Assembly: GCA_003427395.1 (NCBI GenBank)
Contig: BFEA01000457.1
Location: forward strand, 494,739 to 558,738
Source: Chara braunii
Taxonomy: Eukaryota; Streptophyta; Charophyceae; Charales; Characeae
Direction: 5' to 3'
DNA length: 64,000 bases
Below are positions 55,426-64,000 of the stretch, one piece after another. The position numbers were made by a program, and so were the translations under genes. The first letter of the stretch is position 1. Every line of letters starts with the position of its first letter. The notes beneath the pieces were generated by a model, which saw only the letters and a list, made by a program, of their open reading frames with translations, did no database searches and was not told the origin of the DNA.

Positions 55426-57001
55426 CAGGCACCTAGCAGCTCATGCCCTGGAGCACCCAGACCTGGAGGAGCCAGCACCTGCAGAGCCGCGCCAGGAGCC
55501 GTGCCAGCCCGATAAGGAGATGGAAGCAGAGATCCCAAAGAGGGTCGACCTCCGCACGAGGGAAAGGGCGCCCGTTGGAGAGCCGGCTGAAGAAAAGAGG
55601 GCGAGAAGAACGAGGCGGATAGATGAGATACGGCAGGAGAGGCAGAGGTTGGAGGCAGCGGGGGAGCTTCCGGAGCAACAACAGGAGAGGCAGAGATCGG
55701 AGGCAGCAGGAACACTCCCTGGTCAGCCACCCAGCGCACCAGCTAGGGCTCCGGAGATTCCAGAGATGTGGAGGGACTTCTGGGAGCAGAGAGGAGAGGA
55801 GCTTCCTTTGCCAGTCAGAGCCAGGTTTGGGGTGGCCAGGAAGGCGGAAGTGAGGTTAGATCGTAAAATCAAGTTCCTAGCCAAGACCACTTTTGACCGA
55901 CACTTGTTATAGGAGGGCGATCTGGCAGGGAAAAAGATGAAGGAAGCAAGCCATGGAGTATGCCTGGAGGCTATGGAGATGGAAATTCAGGAACTCAGGG
56001 CATTGGTGGCCAGCCAGGCAGCTATCATCGAGAGCCTGAGGCAGCAAACCCTGGGAAAGGTGGACAGGCCAGAGAGCAGCCGGCAGGGAGAGCAGAGGTA
56101 GCCAGGACAAGGATTGCAAGGACATCCATCTGCGGCAGAGGCTCGCCAGGAGCCACCTGTGGGGAGGGTTATCCTGGAGCCAGAGGAGGCGAGAGCACAG
56201 AGACAGGCGGAGAGAGAGGCATTCGAGTTCAGAGCTCCTACCGAGCTCGGGACACTGCCAGTGGCGGTGGCAGGCCCAGTCGTACCTTTGGCAGTAGAGG
56301 AGGGGCTCCCACCATCTAGCAGTGAGACGGCTCAGGGCTCAGCAGAGGGATCCATGGGCGTGCTCCTTGAGGCGGTGCATACTATGCAGGAGGAGGTGAG
56401 TTTGTTTTCACCTGAGCAGAGGATAGAGGAGCCTCTTGAGAGAAAGATAGCGATTGAGGCAGAGGGTGCCATCGAGAGCGGGCTCCAGAGGATGGGCACG
56501 TCTGAGTATGGGCCAAAGGAGATTGAGGAGCAGCCCATGGCAGTGCCATGAGAGACACTCGAGAGGAGACCTTAGAGGTTGGACACGCCTGAGTACGTCC
56601 CGGTGACAAGGGATTTGAGGAGCAGACTAGGGTCTTGGGCTACAGGATCTGGGTCTGGGGGACCAGTTCCTGGAATGGAGCAGCAGGAGGTCGTTAGTAC
56701 CGCAGCTCCTCGATCAGAGCAGCAGGAGGTTGTCAGTACCTTGGTAGGATCTCCTTCATCGCCATCTCCTCAGCCCAAGAAGAAGAAGTTCAAGAGGAAG
56801 GTTGATCAGTTATGCTTCTATTGCAAGAGGGCCGTGCATCTGGCTTTGGACTGTCTCGAGTTCCTTGAGGATAAGGTAGAACGAAAGGTCTCAGAGGCAG
56901 GGGGTAAGATGTATGATAGGCAGGGTAGGATAGTAGAGAAGTCCGCAGATGGACTTAGGGCTCAGTTATATAGGCAAAACCAGGAGGAGTTGAGGAGATA
57001 G
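55412..57001 (+). pseudogene. RE3 second gag-like ORF, C-terminal part with zinc knuckle
   Basis: One frame to 57001, broken by TAG 55910, TAG 56099, TGA 56549 and TAG 56573. It has an ARRTRRIDEIRQERQRLE coiled-coil-like stretch, a second heptad-like helix (MEMEIQELRALVASQAAI), a long acidic/Pro-rich linker, a basic patch QPKKKKFKRKVDQ, and then a CCHC knuckle C-X2-C-X4-H-X4-C (CFYCKRAVHLALDC, 56813-56854), followed by a helical tail ending ELRR. A basic patch plus knuckle is the nucleocapsid layout, which with the N-terminal half supports a complete second Gag. It has no signal peptide or membrane segment, so it is not an envelope. Confidence 0.65.
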
Positions 57002-58946
57002 GGCTGGTTTGTTTATGTAAGTGGGCAAGTATCTTGTGAGGCATCAACTTAGGTTCTGTGTGATATCCTCTTAGACGAACTCTAGTATTCCTACTGAGAT
57101 GGGGTCTTGAGGATCAGGGTGTTTTAGACGAGGCATGTACATATTTAGGTGGCGTACGCCCTGGCCTTTCAGAGACAGATCTGACATGTATTCTAGGAAT
57201 AGTTGTCAGTGTGGGTTTGGTGTGGCTTGAGTTGAGTGAGTTATGATTTGGAGACATTTTTTTTTCTGTATGAGACATTTTATTTCCCTGAGTGTATATC
57301 ATGATGAGGTTTCTTTCAGCGACCATTCTTATATATGACGATCACTTGTCTTCCTCACATGTGTGGTTGTACTATGATGAATGATGAGTTTGTGTGGACA
57401 ATATGTGAAAAACCTCTTATATATCATGGGAACTGTAAATATGATTGTAAGCAAAACTGTCTACTCCTCGGTATACTTGTGCGACCTGCCCACGGGCAGC
57501 TGATAAGGCAGAGTATAAGGGGAGGAAGAGCAGCCCGTCTGTGAAAGGTTGTGAGGATTTTGAAGATTTATGAGCCCTGGAGGCTCAAAATGCTTACCAT
57601 ATTGATTATTGATTTCATAAGTTGTGATGAGGACCCATAAGATGGTCTCTCAGTAATGTTTGTTTATGATGAGCCCCCTTGGATTTTGGAAAAGGGGATG
57701 TTTTGTGATGTTGTGTGTTATGATGAGACCCCCTCGAGTTTTGAGAAGGGAAAGTTTGGTTTTATGGAGAGACCCCTCGTGATTTTGGAAGAGGGGATGT
57801 TTTGTTTATGATGAGAGCCCCTTGGATTTTTAGAAAAAGTGATGTTTTTTGTTGTTGGGAGATTCACCTTCAAATGGTGAGTAAACTGATTTATGACATG
57901 GTGAGTTTGTCTGATGAGTGATAAAGTTTGACAAAAAAGGGTCACTTTTTGTTTGGAATGTTTGAGAAAGTCGCAATGAGTGCAGGGCGAGAAATGTCTC
58001 AGGGTGGATGGCTGCTGGCTCTGATCAAGTCAGGGGTCACGGCCTGGTAGATTTAGCGGTGATTTTGTTTGTAAGCGTGCGAAGGATGCCATGCCTAGTG
58101 AGGGAGGGTTGGTAAATGCCTTCGGACCCCTGCGTATTGCGCAGTGGGCGAGTTATTTTGTTTTGCGACGCCCCGTCTAGCCACTGGTGCTAATCCTAAG
58201 ACATATTAAAGAAAGGTCAAGCTAACAGAAAAGAAGTTAGTACCTCTAGGGTGTAACCCCATTGGATGGCTGCTGGCCGGCGCAACCTTGCTGCGGGACC
58301 GCGGGGTAAGGCTTTAGCCCGCCCCAGTGAAATTACTCCGCGGGATAGTGATGATTGAGAATTTTTAGAGGAATCATGATTGGATGCTTATTGGGAGGAA
58401 ACCTATCGTTGCGTAACCAACGAGGGGTACTACCGTTAAATAACAATGCGGTGGACCGTAGTCCTGGTCAGCCAGGCTATGGTGGGCCAAAATGGAGACG
58501 TAGCCTTTCTGTACTAGACTGCAGAAAGAGCTGAGTGGATATTAAAGTATACATATATACGTATGTGTATTTGATTGCGAGAGATTTTCTGAGAAGGAAG
58601 GCCGGAATGCCTTCAAAGGTCTCGGTTAAGGCCCGCGTCCCTAGTTTTTGACAGGACAAGGGACACCCAACGAGAAGCCGAAGGTTGTCAAGGACCGGGG
58701 AGAGGACGATTGGGAAGGTCTTTGGAACTTATGTTGTCAGCGTCCTAATTTCTGGGCGGTGAGAGGTCTGGGTGAGAAGCCTGGCAGCATATAGTTGTGA
58801 AGGCATGGTTTGATGGAGGCCTCTACCCTGTGTTTGTCGGCTAATCGGATTGGCTCCTGTTTCGTCAGCATTTGGAATGTGGATGAATTTATAGCTTTCT
58901 GATTTGGCGAAGCGACGGGGACGTAACTTAATATGGTCCGGTAAGC
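57002..58946 (+). other. Non-coding 3' interval of RE3
   Basis: No gene. It holds the 57.65-kb minisatellite, a GC-rich part near 58.2-58.5 kb, and an A/G segment GAAGCGACGGGGACG at 58909-58923, the best but weak candidate for a polypurine tract, 24 bp before the 3' LTR. Confidence 0.5.
57655..57850 (+). repeat. Minisatellite of about 45-bp units
   Basis: Four units of GATGAG(A)CCCC(T)TGGATTTTGGAAAAGGGGATGTTTTG type at about 57667, 57720, 57767 and 57808, each diverged. Each unit can pair CCCCTTG with AAGGGG across TTTTGG. Confidence 0.7.
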
Positions 58947-61900
58947 TGTCGGTACGAATACCCTTACAAGGGTATCCACCCTGTTTTTTTTGCAAGTAAC
59001 AGAAAATTGTTTGGTTTAAAGTTTAAGTATACTGCGCAGGCTCGACGGTGTCTGTGATCTATGTTGATAGGATGGTTGACTAGAATAGAGAGTGTGTGGG
59101 CGCGCAGGTTTAAGGCGCGCGTGATTTTTTTTCCCGTTTTGATCAGAGCTGCAAAACCAGCGGGGACGCCGGTCGTTTTGTGTTATCATAAACGTTCTGT
59201 AATATTTTTGGTAGCCATGTACGTAGGCGTAGGCTGAAGGATGGTGCAGGGCTCTTCGCGGCGCTGGACCACTGCGCCGTATCACTTCACATGGGGTCTC
59301 GGACTTAGTTGTTACAGGCTTGGGCTTAGCCCTATAGGTTACGACCCTAGGCTACTACTACGGAGGTTTGGAGGTCGAGGGCCCGACGGGGCTATTCCCC
59401 TTTGGTTAAGCGGGCTTGCCATTATTTAGGCGTCGATATTTTTTTGACTTAGACGCGAAGCCGGGTTTTTGTAATCACCACGCCAGTCGAGGACCTAGAG
59501 CACGTGCCCCTTACGTATGACTCATGGGTTTCTGTGTGTGCGGGATGCTAGCGAAATTTATCCATTCCGCCATTTTGAAATTACAAGCCTGATGGTCCAA
59601 CGGGTATGCGAGCCGGTAGGTGATTAGCCCACGAGCGGAAGAAACATGAGTAGCGGGACCCCTTTGTGGGTGCACCGTCCGCCAGCCACGACGTGGTGTG
59701 AGAGGTTGAGTGTGAGCATGCCCAGTTGGGCCTGACAGAGGCAAACTGTGCCTAGGCAGGGCGGAGCCAAAGTAAGCCGGGGGCGCTGTGGCAGAGGTTC
59801 GCAGCGGTGCTGCTGCGTAGATCGTTCATTGGGCTTGGGTACGGGGGCGGAAGACTAATCGAACCGTTTAGTAGCTGAGCCCCTCCGAGGTTTCCCTCAC
59901 GATGGCCGGAGCTCGGGCCGATCTGTCGCAGAAGGCAAGGGGGACTGACCTAGACAACGGGCGGCGACGAGGTGAGCATAGGAAAGGCGAGTGGGGTGTG
60001 AGGGAACCCGGACGGGTATGTGGGCAGGGTGCATGCAAACACGGGGCGATAACTTGAAGGCGGTGGGAAGGACGTCGGCAGAAGTAAAAACTGTCGGGGG
60101 CAGTTTCATTGGGAAAAGAAGGGAGTAGAGGTGGCGCGGGCGTGCGTTGTGCAGATACCATGCCAATAGCAGAACGACGGACGGGCAGCGCCGGGGTGTT
60201 GTGGGACCGGCCGCTATCAAAGTGTTACGCAGCGGGAGACAGAAGAAGGTGAGTGAACACGGCCGGGATTTTGCGCTGGGTACATTCGAGTGAGCTATGG
60301 CAGAAACGAGCGTAGGCGGGAAGGGGCGGAGAACGAAGACACTACCCGATTCTGGATGAAATCAGGCGGGGAGAGAGTTAAATTTGAGGATACCAGTCTG
60401 AGCAAAACGAATGGCGGAGGTAGTCTTGATGAAGGATTNGTAAAAGGACAGTTAGTAGGAAAAAGTCGTGCGCGGAGGCATTCGAAGATCGATATAGCTG
60501 TATGGGCAAGATGAAGATTTCGCTCGTTTCTTGATGAAAACGAGCGAGGGAGGGGTCAAATCGGGGGATTTTTTTGATGGCGACCCGGATTATGCAGTCG
60601 GAATTGGTAAAAGGTGAGTAGAATAGGAGTTAGTTGAAGGNTGGACTGCGTCGAGCTATGGCCGAGAGTGAAGGAGAGGGGAGTGAAGATCGAGTATCTC
60701 GCTCGTTTCTTGGTGAAATCGAGNGAGAGAAGGCTCGATTTGGAGGTTTAGGGCCATGCCNAATCCGATGGCAGGGTCGGATNTTGCNTTGAAGGTGTGG
60801 TTCTNGGTAATAAGGAGGTTGCAGCTGCGCCCAAGGGAAAGGGCGATGCACCTNTCCATGTTCTAGGAGAAGATTCCTTTAGTTTTTTTTGTTCCCTTAT
60901 CAAACAAANCGGGGGTCGAACTTGNGGTTTTGACCNCGGGCGAATCCGTTTTTGAAGTTAGTTTTAGCGAAGTGTTAGTAAATTAGAAGATAGAGGAAGA
61001 AAAGGCTGCGAGAAGCTATGGCGAAGGGGAGAATAACAAGAAAGAAAAATCGGGATGTTAGTTGATTCGTGACGGGATCGGGTGGAGAGAANGATTGGAA
61101 AGAGGTTTCAGAGGACTGCGAGTTGGGTGGTAGATTTAGATTTGANAATAAAGGAGTAACTTGGTTGATGAAGGGAATATGGGTTGCGAGAAGGAGGGAA
61201 GCTTTGCAGTGAGAATGAATCTGGCCGCGTTTTAGTAGAAGATTTATCCAGTTTTGCTTATCCCATTGTGAAAANGGCATGAGGCCAGTTGCGGCGCGAT
61301 GGACTTACCTGTTAGCCGGAGAGCNTNAACGGGAGGTTCNATCGATTTTGTTCCTCCCGACGATCGATGCANTAGCCAGACCTCCTCTCACCGTGCACAG
61401 GCCTGAGACGCAGTGTATATCTCCTTGCGTCAGCGGTGGTTTCGTTCGGATCTAGCACACCCGGCTAAACCAAGTAGAAGGGAGGAGCCGACCCTTAGTG
61501 CTTGCCAATTTTGCTACGTATTGGTATGTCGAGCTGGCCAGCTGGCTGAAGGGAGAGGGACGAAGTTGTAGTGAGTGCAGAGCTCACCCACTAGCGGGTA
61601 CTGTGCATGTGACACCAAGGAGTGGGGTAAAGCCAGCGATAGTGGTTGCGGGACTGTGCGTTAGCAGGAACGTGTGGCCTGTGGGGCCAAAACAACAGTA
61701 GACCGCTGATGGAGGCAGGCTTGATAGTTTACTGAGCGACAGAGAACAGACTGCGAAGCTGCTACATTTTTGGTTGCTTTTTGCCACATGCGCCGCAGTT
61801 TGTCTCAGCTATTGGGCGGCGGGAGCGATTGCTGAGCCTGCTATGGACTGCTGTGGTGTTTGGAGTGTGGCCATCTAAACGCCAGGTGGCCACAGCTACC

Positions 61901-62584
61901 GCAGAGGGCGAAGGTAGGGCATGAAGGATAGGCACTTGGGTTGCAAAAAAAGGTTATTGCGGATGCTCGGAGGAGTTGTTGTGAAAGGGGGGGGGGCACT
62001 GCTGTGTTTGGCGGTTCGTCAGGAGGGGCTATTATGGCAGTTTGACTTCGCGGACCAAGCTGTTACAGTTGACCGCCATTGTGGGGCCCTCAGGCGAACC
62101 AAGGAACCAAGGCCCTCTCACGCGAGTCTTAGATTACCTCTCTGNTATCTTGAGAGANTGACTCTNNTCTTTNTTTCCTTCTCCCTCTAAGTCTAGTCTA
62201 TTGGTTCTGAGAGGAAGGCGGCAGGCGGGATTGCAACCCGTAATCCGCGCCAAGGCCTCTGTGGGAGGTTCGCCCCACCGATTGCGGGAGCTCTGCCGGA
62301 ACTCATGAGGAGTTCTGGAGGCAGGGAATCGTCAGGTAAACCATTTTCATTTGTACAACTTGCTACTACCTATGTTTGCCTGTCTCCCTGTAGTATGATT
62401 GTGGGATGTATGTGTTGTCCTTATGATTTTTGTTTTCTCTTCAGGACCATTCAGACTAACTGGAAAGAATGTGTGAGAGTGAAGCATAATTTTCTACTTT
62501 GTTCTTATTAAAAGCAGACTAAGGATGAACTGGAGGAAGGTGGGAGGAAGGTTGACTGCATGCGTTTGACCGGGTCAACCAAAG

Positions 62585-63239
62585 CCTGAGCATTGTTTCC
62601 ACTGTGAATGGCTCAGGGCTATGTTTATTTGGCTGTTTTATGAAGGATCAGGTCTACTGTGAATGGTCTGGTCGCTGTGTTTATTTGATTGTTTTCTGGG
62701 GAGCCAGGCATTGTTTCTAATGTGAATGGCCTGGCTACCTTAGTTAACTCTGAGGGATTGTCTAATTGAAGGGGTTTTGATTCCTGTTTATTCTGAGGGA
62801 GGATTTTTTGTCTAAGGCTAAGCATTGTTTCCATGGTGAATGGTTTAGCATGAAAACCATGCACGTAAATTAAACTAAGTATAAAGGAAAAATGCTTTAT
62901 GTATATTCGCATGGGAACTGACAGTTGGGCATTGTTTCTACTGTGAATGGTCCAACGTTAAGCCATATGATTAAGAAGAGAAAACGAAAAATACAAAGTA
63001 TAAATGGAAATAGTTTCGGCAAGCTGAACATTGTTTCTACTGTGAATGGTTCAGTCTCCTGCCCATATTTTCCTTTTCTTTTGAAAACAAAATCAGAAAA
63101 GAAAATAGTAAACTTTGGATATTAAACAGTTCAGGGCGACTAGTCATATGCCCAAAAGAAGAGAGAAGTAGTTGTGCAACTTGTTCGTGTATATCATAAA
63201 GACAAGCTGGGCATTGTTTCCATTGCGAATGGTCTAGCT
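62585..63239 (+). repeat. Hairpin array, RE3 3' LTR copy
   Basis: Same array as at 43723. Better stems here are AGCCAGGC/GCCTGGCT (62702-62736, perfect 8 bp), CTGAAC/GTTCAG (63024-63054, perfect where the 5' copy has a mismatch) and AGCTGGGC/GTCTAGCT (63205-63239). The seventh hairpin is absent: only GACTAGTC remains at 63138-63145. Confidence 0.85.
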
Positions 63240-63539
63240 CTACGTCTTATGTAAGATGGGTATAAGGATGCAAGGACTTAAAGATTCATGAACTATCTAT
63301 ATGGAATGAACTTAGGATGGTGAAAGTACTCACATTCGTGGTTTGGTTTGCATGTGACTGGATGGGATGACTAGTTTGTTTGGGTTTCATTTTTATAGGT
63401 AGTTGCTTTAGTTGCTCGCCACGTGCTACAGTCATAGGAGTTAGTGTCAATTCCTACATTTTCTGTAATAAATTTTTTTTTACTTAGGTCAATCACTGCA
63501 TTTTCAGAGATTTTTTCTTATACTTGGCTTTGTATAAAT

Positions 63540-64000
63540 TTTGGCAAGTTACTTTTCCTACAGGAAGCGCTGCCGAAATTTCTACAAATCTAAGAAGTTA
63601 GCCAACTTTTGACTTGTCAGAGTTCAACTGGTCTTTTCCATATATCTGACTTAGTTAAAATCTGGGAAGTCCCCTTTTCTTAAGGGAGTGCTGCCAAAGT
63701 TACTTTCAAAATTTGAACTTCGCCTTGTATAAATTTTGGAATAGCACTTTTCTAGAGGGAGTGCTGCCGAAATTTCTACAAAATTAAGATGTTAGTTAAA
63801 TTCAGTCTAAAGTTGAGCTCGAGCTGTTGTTCGAGTTCATATCTGACTTAGTATAAATCTGGGAAGTCTCCCTTTCTAAATGGAGTGCTGCCCAAATTTC
63901 TACTTATTCAGAGAGTTAGACAAAATTTGATTCTCCAGAGTTATAGATTATTTCTGTTTTTATATCTGACTCAGTATAAATCTGGGAAGTCTCCCTTTCT
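63540..64000 (+). repeat. About 124-bp hairpin repeats, RE3 3' LTR copy
   Basis: GCGCTGCC at about 63568 and GTGCTGCC at about 63690, 63770 and 63888 with the same flanks as at 44.7-45.4 kb. The array continues past the window. Confidence 0.8.

Larger units (their letters stand above)
40096..64000 (+). mobile_element. RE3: giant-LTR Ty3/gypsy element with two gag-like ORFs
   Basis: Complete except for the end of its 3' LTR, which runs off the window. Order: 5' LTR 40096-47173, PBS 47176, gag 47498, protease, RT-RNase H, integrase to 54063, second gag-like ORF 54229-57001, non-coding tail, 3' LTR from 58947. With two LTRs of about 7 kb and an 11.8-kb interior the full element would be about 26 kb. 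The tRNA-Asp PBS and the extra post-pol ORF recall plant Tat/Ogre elements, whose extra ORFs differ in place or content. Confidence 0.85.
58947..64000 (+). mobile_element. 3' LTR of RE3, cut by the window end
   Basis: Begins TGTCGGTACGAATACCC and runs parallel to 40096 onward for 5.05 kb. Differences from the 5' LTR include substitutions and small indels in the first 1.5 kb and after 62.25 kb, a partly deleted second hairpin (about 62647), a missing seventh hairpin (63138), and a missing repeat box near 63690. The middle part cannot be used for dating because it is a duplicated consensus. Confidence 0.85.

Noticed and set aside
54229-57001. Envelope glycoprotein after integrase
   Set aside because: No signal peptide, transmembrane helix or glycoprotein Cys pattern; a basic patch and CCHC knuckle point to a Gag-like protein.
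1-64000. tRNA or rRNA genes
   Set aside because: The only tRNA-like sequences are the 19-base tRNA-Asp complements at the two PBS; no cloverleaf or rRNA segment was seen.

Overview
The window looks like nuclear DNA of a large, repeat-rich plant-lineage genome. The evidence is Ty3/gypsy-type retroelements (protease, reverse transcriptase, RNase H and integrase in that order), primer-binding sites complementary to the 3' end of tRNA-Asp as used by plant Tat/Athila-like elements, plant-like spliceosomal signals, and no host housekeeping gene. The proteins remind me of those of a streptophyte alga such as Chara, but that is recollection, not proof. Almost every base belongs to a decayed mobile element, and most coding regions carry nonsense codons or frameshifts.

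Layout. (1) About 1-12.86 kb, + strand: element RE1, a degenerate gypsy-type provirus. It carries four tandem paralogous ORFs of an unknown family (1298-4722), then gag (5175-6921), protease (about 6922-8435), RT-RNase H (8414-10327), integrase (10429-11736) and an acidic 3' ORF (12192-12810). (2) 12.8-18.4 kb: no gene recognised, several short minisatellites. (3) 18.4-23.4 kb: a TATA box, a pyrimidine tract, a 91-bp satellite whose unit looks like a 41-nt exon plus a 50-nt intron, then a DUF7869-like gene (21133-23424) with one in-frame TAG. (4) 23.5-40.08 kb, - strand: element RE2, with a 6.9-kb LTR (33173-40084), tRNA-Asp PBS, leader and gag (29673-31037) but no pol, and a truncated second LTR copy (23505-27286). 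(5) 40.096-64.0 kb, + strand: element RE3, with a 7.08-kb 5' LTR (40096-47173), PBS, gag, pro, pol, a second gag-like ORF with its own zinc knuckle downstream of integrase (54229-57001), and the start of the 3' LTR (58947 to window end). RE2 and RE3 lie head to head, 11 bp apart, so two related giant LTRs form an imperfect inverted repeat of about 14 kb.

The most unusual signal is inside the giant LTRs: arrays of 5-8 short hairpins. Each has a conserved loop but a different stem, and the two arms of each stem change together. A homologous array with a diverged loop sits at the same place in the RE2 LTRs, and one hairpin is cleanly absent from one of the two RE3 LTRs, leaving a perfect 8-bp palindrome. 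A second array of about 124-bp repeats, each carrying a GGGAGTGCTGCC hairpin, and a long TTATCA/TGATAA palindrome follow in all LTRs that reach that far. Several assembly problems (two N gaps with identical flanks, and a 1.75-kb segment placed twice with identical N positions) limit how exactly LTR divergence can be read.
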